Shown: positions 7,453-16,793, numbered from the stretch's first letter. The stretch is 64,000 nt of DNA from Tardiphaga sp. 709 (GCF_032401055.1 NZ_CP135529.1:2232001-2296000), one strand, 5' to 3'. Made by a program: numbers and translations. The notes: a model not told the origin generated them from the sequence alone.

Positions 7453-10400
7453 TCACCACGCATACCGCACCACGCCCTTGCCGGCGTAGCTGCGCGTGAC
7501 ATCCGAGAACTCGCCTTCAAAGGTGCCGGCAACGGCCCAGCCGTTCGTCCACTTCATCTCCGCGGATGCGGTCGTCAACGCAGCATCGCGCGCCTGCGCC
7601 GCGCCGTTCACGACGAAGCTCGCGCCGGGCAGCGTCTGGAACGTCGCCGAAGCGAAACGGTCGGTGTTGAAGTCATGCGACCATGCGACGCGGCCGCGCA
7701 GCGTCAAGATCGCGTCCGTCACGGCAAACGACTTGTCGGTGCGGAAGCCGAGTTCGCTGCGGGTGCTGGTCACCGTCTTGCCAGCATAGGCCAGTGCGAA
7801 GGTGTTGGCACCGCCGCCGGCAGTCTCTGCATAGGAGGGCAAATCGAGCGCTGTGACCTGCGCCGCCGCATAGGGCGTGAGGCCGACGCCGCCCAGCCAC
7901 GACATCAGGTAACGATTGCCGCCTTCGATGCGACCCGAATAGCTGTTTGCATTAAACTGCGCGCGCAGCCGATCACCGCCGACAACACGATCAGTGGTGA
8001 TATCCTGCCAGCCATAGGCTACCGCTGCTGTGATGTAAGCTGATCCGACCGTATGGCGCACGAACGCACCAGCCTGGAACAGGTCGCTGCGGCCCGAGCC
8101 GCCGTTGGCCACCGAGAAGTTGGTGCCGCCGCCAGCCAGCGAGAAACCCGCCAGCGTATTGGGCGAGAACCAGTAGTCGGCGCCGACCGCAACGCCGCCG
8201 ATGCTCGACCGGGTATCGTTCGAACCGACCACCGTATTGCCGTCGGTGTTGCGCGAGCCGCCGAAGGCTGCCGCCCACACGTTCCAGCGTTCCTGGAACG
8301 CAGGTGCCATTGGCGGAGCTTTGCGATAGATCGCCGCCAGCGCATCGCTCGGAGAGCGCTTCGCGGCATAGGCCAGCGTCTCGTCGGCATAGCCCATCGC
8401 AGCGGATTCCGGCGTGCCGCGGCCTACGGTGAACGGATCGGTCATCACGCCCATGAACTGGGTCATGGCGTCGAAACTGGTCTGCTGGGCGCCGGTGGCT
8501 GTCTCGCCGGAGACCTGCGACAGGCCGCTTGCGGACATGTTGGCGAACACCGTGGGAATGCCGCCGGTGGTGTTGAAGAAATTGGTCAACGCGTTGGCGA
8601 CGTTCTGCTGATTTGCGTTGAGGCCGCCTGGAATGGCGAAATTCAGAATCGTGTTGAGATATACATTGTTGGCGTCATAACTCAGCGTTGAACTGAAGTT
8701 TGATGGCGCATTATAGGTGGATACCGCGGAGGAGAAGGTGCCGCTGACGCCGCCGGTCGCGGTGAGGATCCTGTACGTCTTCTGTACGTATGCCCCATCG
8801 GCAAAGACGACGAAGGCCTTCGCACCACCGAGTGTTGCCGTACCTGTTACGTTAGCAAAGGTAGATGCCGCGGGTGTTACATAAGCCACATAGAAAGCAC
8901 CCGACTGAAACGCTAGATTGCCGACGATGTTTGTCGACGAACCGGGAACCAAGGTGCGGAACTCACCAGCCGAAAACGAACTGGAGATTGAAACATCACC
9001 GCCGATCACGGTGCCGGCGCCACTCAAGTTGAAAAACGTTTGATTGAAGCCGTTCAGATCTACTGTTGCGCCGGCTGAAACATCGACGGTTGGAATGGGC
9101 CCAAAAGCACTGCCGGATGCAGCCCGCAATGTGCCCGCTTTCACATAGGTAGGACCAAAGTAACTATTTGATCCGGCCAGCTCCAGCGTTCCAGCGCCAA
9201 TCTTGGTGAAGCCAGATCCTTCGCCGAAGGGCCCAAACAGGTTGGCAATTGCGCCTTGAATGGTAGTCGTGGTCCCCGCTGCGATATCGAAATTTGGATT
9301 GCCGCTCATCACGAATGTGAAGTTGCTAGCTAAGATGGCATTGGCCGTAACTGCCAGCGTCGCGCCATCGAACATCTTAATCTGTTTATTGCTGCTGCCC
9401 AGATTACTACCGCTTGTAATGGACAACGCACCGCCTCTGATATTGAGGTCGCCGATAAATGTGTTCGTTCCAGCCAGCACCAAGGTTCCGGCGCCGGTTT
9501 TTGTGATTTCTCCCAGGCGACCGTTGTTCTGGATAATATTGGCAGCGAGTGTTGAATTGGTCTCCTGTGCGAGCGTAAGATAAAAGCCTCCGGTGTCGAT
9601 ATCTCCGATGATGGCAGCTGTCGCATTGCCGAGTGTCAGGGTGTTGTCGCCGTCAATGAAACGGATTGCAGCGGCCCGAGTTACGCCGTCGCCATTTAGT
9701 CCACCCCGGATCGTGCCATTGTTAACGATCGTGATGTCCTGACCGACAACACCGGCGCCGCCCGTTCCATTAGCGCCATTGCCCGCGCCGCCAAGGCCTC
9801 CGGCGCCTCCGGCGCCTCCGCTCACTAGAGCTCCTGTCTCCACATTCAACGTTCCGCCGGCTGCGAAAAGCGCACCGAACCCGCCTGTACCGCCTGAACC
9901 ACCGAACCCGGTTGCGCTCGATCCGCCAGCACCGCCCGCGCCGCCAGTCCGCTGATCACCGAAATCGGCCTTGTAATTGGCATTTCCTGACAACGCTAAT
10001 TGGGCTGCGCCTGCTCCGCCCCCGCCTCCGCCTCCGCTACCGTTTCCAGCCCCGCCATTACCTCCGGCACTCGCCGTGAAGTTTCCGCCGGACCTTAAAC
10101 TGGAATTGGCGTGATATACATTGAACCCGCCGCCGCCGCCCCCGCCGCCGTCACCGGGGGCTGCGCCGGCGGCGCCATCCCCCGCAGAAACGTTCGCCTG
10201 GGTCGCACCCGCTCCTCCCGCCGCACCACCACTGCCAGCGCCGCCAGCGCCACCAGCGGTAACTGGCGCTCGTGCGTCCCCGCCGGACCCGCCGCCGCCA
10301 CCTCCGTGGCCTCCGATCGGATCGGCCGCACCTGGGTTTCCAGCCGCGCCCCAGCCGCCTGATAGGTTATCCGAACCCGCCTCGCCGCCAAATGCGGAAC

Positions 10401-10587
10401 CAGCCGCGTTATTTCCGCCCGCACCGCCGTCAGCGAGGGCCGGGCCCACAAGGACGCCGCTCGCGATCACCACGATGGACAATGATAGCCAAAGCGCGGT
10501 GCTTCGGAGAAAAGCGCGGCGAAGATGCGAATCTTCAAATGCTGGCTGCGTCGTTTGCTTCGTCGGCGAACCGAGTTTGAACTTCAT
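7453..10587 (-). CDS. type V autotransporter, Gly-rich passenger with beta-strand repeats
   Basis: 1044 residues. The N-terminus is an extended signal region (about 1-52) with a charged start and a hydrophobic core ending in GPALADGG. Residues about 53-270 are extremely Gly/Ala/Asn-rich. Residues about 280-600 carry autotransporter-associated beta-strand repeats of the type TKTGAGTLVLAGTNTF and TKIGAGTLELAGSNSY, expected to stack into a beta-helix. The last 270-280 residues are the outer-membrane beta-barrel (WAAAFGGSRNTDGN ... GKGVVRYAW), ending in an aromatic residue as outer-membrane insertion requires. The product is displayed on or released from the cell surface. It is divergent from the BTAD/AAA regulator across 285 bp, which may control it. 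Confidence 0.92.
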   Translation of the reverse strand: MKFKLGSPTKQTTQPAFEDSHLRRAFLRSTALWLSLSIVVIASGVLVGPALADGGAGGNNAAGSAFGGEAGSDNLSGGWGAAGNPGAADPIGGHGGGGGGSGGDARAPVTAGGAGGAGSGGAAGGAGATQANVSAGDGAAGAAPGDGGGGGGGGFNVYHANSSLRSGGNFTASAGGNGGAGNGSGGGGGGGAGAAQLALSGNANYKADFGDQRTGGAGGAGGSSATGFGGSGGTGGFGALFAAGGTLNVETGALVSGGAGGAGGLGGAGNGANGTGGAGVVGQDITIVNNGTIRGGLNGDGVTRAAAIRFIDGDNTLTLGNATAAIIGDIDTGGFYLTLAQETNSTLAANIIQNNGRLGEITKTGAGTLVLAGTNTFIGDLNIRGGALSITSGSNLGSSNKQIKMFDGATLAVTANAILASNFTFVMSGNPNFDIAAGTTTTIQGAIANLFGPFGEGSGFTKIGAGTLELAGSNSYFGPTYVKAGTLRAASGSAFGPIPTVDVSAGATVDLNGFNQTFFNLSGAGTVIGGDVSISSSFSAGEFRTLVPGSSTNIVGNLAFQSGAFYVAYVTPAASTFANVTGTATLGGAKAFVVFADGAYVQKTYRILTATGGVSGTFSSAVSTYNAPSNFSSTLSYDANNVYLNTILNFAIPGGLNANQQNVANALTNFFNTTGGIPTVFANMSASGLSQVSGETATGAQQTSFDAMTQFMGVMTDPFTVGRGTPESAAMGYADETLAYAAKRSPSDALAAIYRKAPPMAPAFQERWNVWAAAFGGSRNTDGNTVVGSNDTRSSIGGVAVGADYWFSPNTLAGFSLAGGGTNFSVANGGSGRSDLFQAGAFVRHTVGSAYITAAVAYGWQDITTDRVVGGDRLRAQFNANSYSGRIEGGNRYLMSWLGGVGLTPYAAAQVTALDLPSYAETAGGGANTFALAYAGKTVTSTRSELGFRTDKSFAVTDAILTLRGRVAWSHDFNTDRFASATFQTLPGASFVVNGAAQARDAALTTASAEMKWTNGWAVAGTFEGEFSDVTRSYAGKGVVRYAW

Positions 10588-10872
10588 AACTTAACTCCAA
10601 AACGCCAAGCGCATTTGCTTTCGACACGAAGTCCCGTCAGTCGCCTCGAAAGAGCAGCGGCAAGACGGCTGACCCGGTCTTACGAATAGTGAGAGAACGC
10701 GGCGCCACAGAGCTGACGCGCGGACGGTGACGAGCGCGCATAAGGGCAGTCCGGGACGTCTGTGACGTTAGTGGGCCGTCATTTCAGCGTTATTATTTCT
10801 CGCGCGGCGGTGAATTCGTGCAAGTTGCACACTTAAAGTGCTACAGCTTGGAGAAAAGCTGGAAGCCGAGCA

Positions 10873-13800
10873 GTGGACGCAGTTAGCCCGAGGATTAATC
10901 TTTCGCTTTTGGGCCGTTTCGTCCTGACTGGGCCCGATGGCGTAATAAGCCTGCCGAACAAAAAGCTCGCTGCACTGCTGAGTTATCTGGGCTGTACGGG
11001 GCCTGTGCCTCAGCCGCGCGAGCGGCTCTCGACGCTCCTATGGGGCTCCCACTTCGACGCCCAGGCCCGGCAGAACCTGCGGCAGGCCCTTTTCAAGCTT
11101 CGTCAGGTTATCGGCTCGGACGCCATCAACAGCGATGGCGAGTTCGTATGCCTGAATCCAACCGTGGTGTCGTGCGATGTCGGCCGGTTCGAGGCACTGA
11201 TCCGGGATGGTGGCCACGATGCGATGCATACGGCGGCAAATCTCTACCGGGGTCCATTTGTGGATGACATTATCGGTGTCAGCGAAGAGAGCTGGAGCGA
11301 GTGGCTAGCCGGCGAACGCGAGCGGCTCCAGGAACTAGCTTTGAACGCACTGGTCAGCATCGGCGGGCAAGAGTTGACCGCCGGCCGTATCGACCAAGCC
11401 TTGCAGGCTGGCCAACGAGCCCACGCTCTCAACAACATGCGGGAAGACGTCCACCGTTTAATCATGCAGGCGCTCGTCGCCAAGGGCCGTAGAACCGAAG
11501 CGCTGACGTATTATCTAGATATCGTTTCGATGTTGAAGCGCGAGCTCAGCACCGAGCCAGATGCTGCAACGCGGGCGCTCGCCTCAGAAATCCGAAGCGG
11601 TGGAGCGGCCGACACGCCAGAGGCGCACGGCTTCGAGCTGCAGCATGCCGGGCCTGCCGTCGCTGAAGCATTTCCCACGTCTACCTACGCGGCAACTGCG
11701 GCGAACGTCGATGATCTCGAACAACGCCAGTTGACGATACTTGTCTGCAAATTGGTCGGCTCGCTTTCCGATCGGCTCGATGCGGAAGATGTCCATGATC
11801 TGATCACGGCATTCCACAGGATGATCGCAGAAATAGTCGCGCAGTTCGACGGATTCGCCGCGCATTATGAAAGCAGCGGCGCACTCATCTATTTCGGGTA
11901 TCCCGCTGCGCGTGAGCATGACGCCGAGCAAGCGGTTCGCGCTGGTCGTGCCCTTCTAGATGCCGTCAGCACCTTAAAAACCTCCTTCGGCACCGCGCTT
12001 CAGGCCAGTGCCGGAATTGCTTCCGGGCTCGTAGTTGTGGGCAAATGGCGGGGGGCCGGCAATATGCAGCAGCGGGTTGCGATCGGAGATACGTCGGACA
12101 TGGCGACGCGGCTGCAAGCCGCCGCAGTGCCCGGTGAAGCGTTGATTGCCGCCAGCACGCGGCGGCTGGTGGGGCAGATGTTCGACTGCCGCGCACGCGA
12201 TCCCATCGAGGTGAAGGGGCTGCCGCAACCGGTGGAAGCGTGGCAGGTGCGCGGCGAGACGGCCGGCGTCAGCCGGTTCGAGGCCAGGCGCGCGGGTAAG
12301 CTCACCCCGCTCGTTGGACGGCGGGAAGAAATCGAACGGCTGTTGCGCCGCTGGGATCAGGCCAAGCTCGGCGAGGGTCAGGTCGTGCTGCTCTCCGGCG
12401 AGCCCGGTATCGGCAAATCGCGCATTGCCGAAAGCCTGCTGCGCAGTCTCGACGACGAGCCGCATACCCGCATTCGCTATTTCTGCTCGCCCCACCACGC
12501 GCAGAGCGCGCTCCACCCGTTCATCGCGCAGCTGGAACAGGCCGCGGGATTCGAGCCGAGCAGCGACTTCAGCGCGAAGCTCGAGAAATTGGAGGCCCTG
12601 CTAAAGCCGACGGCGAAAAATCTGCCGCGCGACATGGCGCTGATCGCCGAGTTGCTGACGCTGCCGACGGATGGACGCTATCCGGCATTGGCGGTCAGTC
12701 CGCAGCAGAAGCGAGAGATGACACTCGCGGCACTGCTCGACCAGCTCGACGGCCTGGCAGCGAAGAGCCCCATCCTGGTCGTGTTCGAGGATGTCCACTG
12801 GATCGATCCAACTTCACTCGACCTGCTCGATCGACTGGTCGCGCGCGCCGCTAACCTGCCGGTGTTGCTGGCCGTCACGTTCCGGCCGGAACTCGAACCA
12901 ACCTGGGTCGGTCAGCCGCATGTTACGATGCTGCTCTTGAGCCGACTTGGACGTCATGACAGCGCCGCCATCATTGGTGGCGTCACCAAGGACAAGCCGC
13001 TGCCTGACGTCGTCACCGATCAGATCCTTGCGCATACGGATGGCGTACCACTGTTCATCGAGGAATTGACGCGCACGCTGCTCGATAGCAGATTGTTGCG
13101 CGAGACGACGGACCGCTACGTGCTCGATGGACCGCTGCCGCCACTCGCGATCCCAACCACGCTGCAAGCTTCGTTGGTCGCCCGCCTCGACCGGCTTGGC
13201 ACGGTCAAGCATGTGGCGCAGATCGGCGCCGCGATCGGACGGGAGTTCTCCCACGAGCTGATTGCCGCGGTGTCCGCCATGCCCCCGATGGACCTCCACG
13301 CGGCACTGGAACGGCTGACGGCGTCCGGCCTCATCTCCCGACGCGGAACGTCGGCGGACGCGACTTACGCGTTCAAACATGCGCTGGTCCAGGACGCCGC
13401 CTATATCACGATGCTCAGGAGCCGGCGGCGACAGTTGCATGCAGACATCGCCAATGTTCTGGTCGAGCGGCTTGCGGCGACGGTAGAACGCCTGCCCGAG
13501 GTGGTCGCCCACCATTTCACCGAGGCCGGGCTTGCTAGTGAGGCGATCGACTTTTGGCTCAAGGCGGGTCGGCTTGCCCATGTGCGATGGGCGCTCCGCG
13601 AAGCTGTCGAATTCTTCGAACGGGCGCTGGAGGTTCTCGCGACACTGCCGGAGAGTCGGTCGACGCTCGAGCAAGGCTTCGATATCCGACTCGACTTGCG
13701 TCAGTTGCTAGTCCGGCTCGGCGAAGTCGGGCGGGCGCTGGAACGCCTGCGTGAAGCGGGGACCCTCGCCGAGCGGATGAACGACGACGGCCGACGCGGC

Positions 13801-14838
13801 CGGGTCTGCGCCGTCATGACAAGTATGCACGGTGGGCTCGGCGAGCTGGAAGACGGGCTTGCGTCCGGCGCTCGCGCGCTGGAGATCGCGGGGCGCCTCG
13901 GGGACCTCAGGCTTCGCATCCTTGCCACAAGTTTTCTCTCGCAGGTACGCTTCTTCCGCGGCGATCATGCCCGGGTGGTGGACCTGACCACCGACAATCT
14001 TTCCGCTCTGCCTACCGGTTGGGCCTTGGAGAATTTCGGAATCGCTGCTCCGCCATCGGTTCACGACCGTGGCTACCTGATCATGAGCCTGGCGGAACTA
14101 GGCCGCTTCGCCGAAGCGGCCGGGCCTGCAGCCGAAGCGATCCGGCTCGTCGCACCGCTGCTGGATGCCTACGCCGTCGGATGGGCTCACCTTACCGATG
14201 GGACGGTCCACCTGCTGCGGGGCGAGTGGGCACAGGCGCGCCCAGGTTTTGAGCGTGCAATGGCGGTGATTAGGGCAGGAAATCTCCCTCTCCTGCTTTC
14301 CCTGTCGGTCGCCTTCTCCGCCTGGAACATGGCGCAGCTTGGCGACGCCAGCGAGGCACTGAGCCGGCTTCAGGAAGGTGAGCAACTCGTCGAGCGTCAG
14401 GTCGCGACCGGATATGTCGGGAATCTCGGATGGCTCTATCCGTGGCTAGGTCGGACAGCGCTGTTGCTGGGGCGTCTCGGCGACGCGCAGCGGCTCGGCA
14501 CCCGCGCACTGGAAGCCTCGCTGCACCAGGCCGGGTTCGCGGCTCATGCGCTGCATCTTCTCGGCGAGGTTGCGACCCACCCCGATCGGTTCGATGCCGA
14601 GCGCGGCGAGACCCATTTTCGCCGGGCGCTGGTACTCGCCGAAACGCGCGGCATGCGTCCGTTGGTCGCCCACTGCAAGTTCGGCCTCGGCAAGCTTTAC
14701 CGGCGTAGCGGCCCCCACGCGCACGCGCAGAAGTATTTCACCAGCGCGGCCGCACTGTACCGCACGATGGACATGCCGTTCTGGCTTCAGGAGACGGAGG
14801 CCGAGATGCAAAGCGACATTCGTCGCAGCGCCTCTTAA
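10873..14838 (+). CDS. BTAD / degenerate nucleotide cyclase / AAA ATPase / TPR regulator
   Basis: 1321 residues, GTG start. Domain order: an N-terminal winged helix plus bacterial transcriptional activation domain (about 1-240, LSLLGRFVLTGPDGVI, LRQALFKLRQVIG); a class III cyclase-like domain (about 280-465, RQLTILVCKLVGSLSDRLD ... IEVKGLPQPVEAW); a STAND-type AAA ATPase with Walker A GEPGIGKS near residue 510 and Walker B LVVFEDVHWID; then TPR-like helical repeats to the end. In active cyclases the first segment has a metal-binding Asp and the second a GD pair. Here these positions read VCKLVGS and ESSGALIYFGYP, so both metal ligands appear lost. The domain is more likely a sensor or dimerisation module. 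Expected to be an ATP-driven transcription factor; the divergent autotransporter is the obvious candidate target. Confidence 0.88.
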   Translation: MDAVSPRINLSLLGRFVLTGPDGVISLPNKKLAALLSYLGCTGPVPQPRERLSTLLWGSHFDAQARQNLRQALFKLRQVIGSDAINSDGEFVCLNPTVVSCDVGRFEALIRDGGHDAMHTAANLYRGPFVDDIIGVSEESWSEWLAGERERLQELALNALVSIGGQELTAGRIDQALQAGQRAHALNNMREDVHRLIMQALVAKGRRTEALTYYLDIVSMLKRELSTEPDAATRALASEIRSGGAADTPEAHGFELQHAGPAVAEAFPTSTYAATAANVDDLEQRQLTILVCKLVGSLSDRLDAEDVHDLITAFHRMIAEIVAQFDGFAAHYESSGALIYFGYPAAREHDAEQAVRAGRALLDAVSTLKTSFGTALQASAGIASGLVVVGKWRGAGNMQQRVAIGDTSDMATRLQAAAVPGEALIAASTRRLVGQMFDCRARDPIEVKGLPQPVEAWQVRGETAGVSRFEARRAGKLTPLVGRREEIERLLRRWDQAKLGEGQVVLLSGEPGIGKSRIAESLLRSLDDEPHTRIRYFCSPHHAQSALHPFIAQLEQAAGFEPSSDFSAKLEKLEALLKPTAKNLPRDMALIAELLTLPTDGRYPALAVSPQQKREMTLAALLDQLDGLAAKSPILVVFEDVHWIDPTSLDLLDRLVARAANLPVLLAVTFRPELEPTWVGQPHVTMLLLSRLGRHDSAAIIGGVTKDKPLPDVVTDQILAHTDGVPLFIEELTRTLLDSRLLRETTDRYVLDGPLPPLAIPTTLQASLVARLDRLGTVKHVAQIGAAIGREFSHELIAAVSAMPPMDLHAALERLTASGLISRRGTSADATYAFKHALVQDAAYITMLRSRRRQLHADIANVLVERLAATVERLPEVVAHHFTEAGLASEAIDFWLKAGRLAHVRWALREAVEFFERALEVLATLPESRSTLEQGFDIRLDLRQLLVRLGEVGRALERLREAGTLAERMNDDGRRGRVCAVMTSMHGGLGELEDGLASGARALEIAGRLGDLRLRILATSFLSQVRFFRGDHARVVDLTTDNLSALPTGWALENFGIAAPPSVHDRGYLIMSLAELGRFAEAAGPAAEAIRLVAPLLDAYAVGWAHLTDGTVHLLRGEWAQARPGFERAMAVIRAGNLPLLLSLSVAFSAWNMAQLGDASEALSRLQEGEQLVERQVATGYVGNLGWLYPWLGRTALLLGRLGDAQRLGTRALEASLHQAGFAAHALHLLGEVATHPDRFDAERGETHFRRALVLAETRGMRPLVAHCKFGLGKLYRRSGPHAHAQKYFTSAAALYRTMDMPFWLQETEAEMQSDIRRSAS

Positions 14839-15223
14839 AGCGTCAGCTCTTCGTCGATGACGGCGATTTCATAGCAATAAGTCAAATGGCCGAGTGGTGT
14901 GATCGACAGCGCCGTCAGTGAGCTGTTGAAACGAGCACTCTTCGGCAAAGATGAACCTCGGGCTGGTGTTGGTGAACATCGAAATGATCTTGCTTATTTG
15001 TTTCTCCTTTGCTGGCAACCGCTGGCCTTGCCGGCGACCGGGGACGAAGAGAGACGGGAGCTGCGCCGCAGGGCGCGCCAGCGCGAGGGCTTGCCCTTGC
15101 GGCTGCCGGAAATCTGCGTCAGGTCAGCCGAGATGCAAGGCTGATGGGACGCTAAGCAGGACCGGTCAAAACAAGGCCCGATCTCGCACCAAAACCCGTG
15201 CAACGCTAACGTGAGACATGATG
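14839..15223. other. intergenic, 385 bp, no supported gene
   Basis: Two overlapping plus-strand frames (from 14899 and 14951) are open for 80-90 codons, but their translations are Arg/Cys/Pro-rich in a way typical of out-of-frame GC-rich DNA. Neither has a ribosome binding site. No hairpin with a T tract follows the large regulator gene. The stretch separates two convergent units. Confidence 0.5.
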
Positions 15224-15388
15224 TTATTTTGGATCTGACGCGCCGCCGATTTCGTTGAGGAGTGCCATTTCGAGCAGCTTCACGGTCATAGGATTGCCGA
15301 CCAATCGGGCGATCGGTATGAGGGCCACCAGTCCATCGACGAGTTCGTCGTGATCCTTTGGGGGCTCTGGTTTGGATTCTTCTGTCAC
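15224..15388 (-). CDS. 54-residue protein directly behind luxI
   Basis: A GTG at 15386-15388 follows the luxI stop (15389-15391) with no spacing, and the frame closes with TAA at 15224-15226. The product is VTEESKPEPPKDHDELVDGL, then a hydrophobic-amphipathic helix (VALIPIARLVGNPMTVKLL) and EMALLNEIGGASDPK. It has an acidic, Pro-rich start and one amphipathic helix, and no cysteine or membrane span. Codon use is normal for the region. The abutting position means translation is almost certainly coupled to the synthase gene. It might modulate signal synthesis or reception, but that is inference; the family is not recognised. Confidence 0.6.
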   Translation of the reverse strand: MTEESKPEPPKDHDELVDGLVALIPIARLVGNPMTVKLLEMALLNEIGGASDPK

Positions 15389-16009
15389 TTAAGCGCTCTT
15401 CCGTATCATCGGAACGCGAGTGTCCTCCATGACTGAATGAGTCACGCCCGTGCGAGCACGTATCTTGTTGAGGGCTGGTTCACTCGTGTCGAACATGACC
15501 GCGATCGTCGCATCGCCGTCGATCTGATGAACAGAACCCAAGGGGTTCAACTGATATCCCATCTTCTGGACGAGCGACATGCGGAGTGCCCGGACGACGG
15601 CAGTCACATTGAGGATATCGCGGGCAATGCAAAACTCCTGCACTCCGATGAGAAGCTCATGATAGGTTTCGCCGCCGCGTCTTCCCGGCTTGATGGCGAG
15701 CCGTGTCATCTCGATGACCTGTTCCGAGCTTGGCACGGGCCCATCGACCAGATAGGCGAACTGTTCGCTGAGCATGTGGGGCAGCGCCGTCGGATAAAGC
15801 CTGAGGCAACCGATGACGTCATGCTGATCATCGAGCGAGGCGAGGTAGATGGCATGGTCGTCGTCGTATTGGTCCTGCTCATAAATGCCGTCTTTCTCAA
15901 ATTCTTGCCATCCCCGTTCCTTCACGAAACAGGCGTGTCTTAGCTTGAAGACTTGATCGAGCGTAGGAGCGAACATTGCGCTGTTCGATTGGTCGATGAC
16001 CCTGATCAT
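15389..16009 (-). CDS. acyl-homoserine-lactone synthase (LuxI family)
   Basis: 206 residues from the ATG at 16009, set by AGGAGG just upstream. The enzyme joins S-adenosylmethionine to an acyl group to make a diffusible quorum signal. Family residues are in place: Arg, Phe and Trp of LRHACFVKERGW, the acidic residues of DQYDDDHAIYL, Arg of GCLRLYPT, and Glu/Arg of VIEMTRLAI. The signal's acyl chain cannot be read from sequence; relatives in Bradyrhizobium and Rhodopseudomonas use branched-chain or aryl CoA donors. The LuxR receptor gene lies 76 bp upstream on the same strand. The leader between them folds into a hairpin that covers the Shine-Dalgarno (separate entry). Confidence 0.92.
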   Translation of the reverse strand: MIRVIDQSNSAMFAPTLDQVFKLRHACFVKERGWQEFEKDGIYEQDQYDDDHAIYLASLDDQHDVIGCLRLYPTALPHMLSEQFAYLVDGPVPSSEQVIEMTRLAIKPGRRGGETYHELLIGVQEFCIARDILNVTAVVRALRMSLVQKMGYQLNPLGSVHQIDGDATIAVMFDTSEPALNKIRARTGVTHSVMEDTRVPMIRKSA

Positions 16010-16010
16010 G

Positions 16011-16057
16011 CCGCCTCCTGCCGTGAACCCACGGCGGAGTGTCACGACAGGAGGCGG
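16011..16057 (-). promoter_or_regulatory. luxI leader hairpin occluding the Shine-Dalgarno
   Basis: Two 15-base arms, CCGCCTCCTGCCGTG at 16011-16025 and CACGACAGGAGGCGG at 16043-16057 on the plus strand, are inverted repeats with 14 of 15 positions paired and a 17-base loop. In the luxI mRNA the 3' arm contains AGGAGG, the ribosome binding site, and lies one base before the ATG. The 5' arm contains the matching CCUCCU. The folded transcript would hide the start site. It could act as an RNA thermometer, a translational-coupling switch or a protein-binding element. A classical lux box (about 20 bp with little or no spacer) is a poorer fit. Confidence 0.75.
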
Positions 16058-16085
16058 TCACAGAATCGCTCAGGAGAGGGATTGA

Positions 16086-16793
16086 CTAGGGATGGATCTC
16101 GCCGCGCCGGATCGATTCGACGACGGCCTGGGTCTTGGAACAGACACCCAGCTTTGAAAGCACCGAGGAAATGTGTGACTTAACGGTTTGCTCAGAGATA
16201 TGAAGGATCTCGCCGGTGTCCCAGGCCGATTTTCCGACGGCGGCCCATCTCATCACTTCGCGCTCCCGGGGCGTCAACGTGAATGTCCGGGATTCAGACC
16301 TGAGTTTGAGGTTCGCCTTGTAGAGATAGAGGGCCATCATTTCGACGGCCCGGCGACCTTCCTTGCTCTCGTCGACAGCGTGACCGGCAAGAGATACGGT
16401 CGCCTGATAACCGCTGGTGCCCTGGATGGGGACGCATATGCCGCTCCGCAGGCCGTGCTCAATCGCGGAAATCTCAAGAACCCGGCCACCTCTTTGATCG
16501 AGCACCGGTGCGTCATGCCATCCAAAGGCATTGAAGCTCTTCCGGGCATAGTTCGCGACAGGATCAACTAGGATCAAGTTCTCGCGGTGATACTGTAACC
16601 GCCAAGCGCGCGGCCAATGATCCAGGATGAACATCTTGTCGAAGGCGGTCGGCTGGATACGAGAAGAAACAACCATAAAGGAGTCGTAGCCGAATTGCCG
16701 GACGGCCGCCGCAAAGGTATCGCGCAGGGACACCTCAGTTTTGGCTTTGTCCAGAAGTTCGAACGCAGAGAATATAGCGTCGAAACGTCCCAC
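16086..16793 (-). CDS. LuxR-family quorum-sensing receptor
   Basis: 235 residues, GTG start at 16793. The N-terminal autoinducer-binding domain (about 15-160) keeps the signature residues of the family: W..(R)..Y in DHWPRAWRLQYHREN, the DP pair in LVDPVANY, and Trp in FGWHDA. The C-terminal helix-turn-helix (about 172-230) reads LTPREREVMRWAAVGKSAWD and SEQTVKSHISSVLSKLGV. It binds an acyl-homoserine lactone and regulates transcription, presumably including luxI 76 bp downstream. The tandem luxR-luxI order suggests read-through transcription, with the leader hairpin as the point at which luxI is set separately. Confidence 0.92.
   Translation of the reverse strand: MGRFDAIFSAFELLDKAKTEVSLRDTFAAAVRQFGYDSFMVVSSRIQPTAFDKMFILDHWPRAWRLQYHRENLILVDPVANYARKSFNAFGWHDAPVLDQRGGRVLEISAIEHGLRSGICVPIQGTSGYQATVSLAGHAVDESKEGRRAVEMMALYLYKANLKLRSESRTFTLTPREREVMRWAAVGKSAWDTGEILHISEQTVKSHISSVLSKLGVCSKTQAVVESIRRGEIHP

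Noticed and set aside
7393-8691. Open frames antisense to the autotransporter barrel
   Set aside because: They follow the third-position GC bias of the autotransporter gene and have no recognisable product.
14899-15214. Two overlapping frames in the 14839-15223 gap
   Set aside because: Arg/Cys/Pro-rich translations typical of out-of-frame GC-rich DNA, with no start signal.
16023-16045. Classical lux box before luxI
   Set aside because: GTGA...TCAC ends occur but the inner positions do not pair, and the longer 15-bp arms around it explain the symmetry better.
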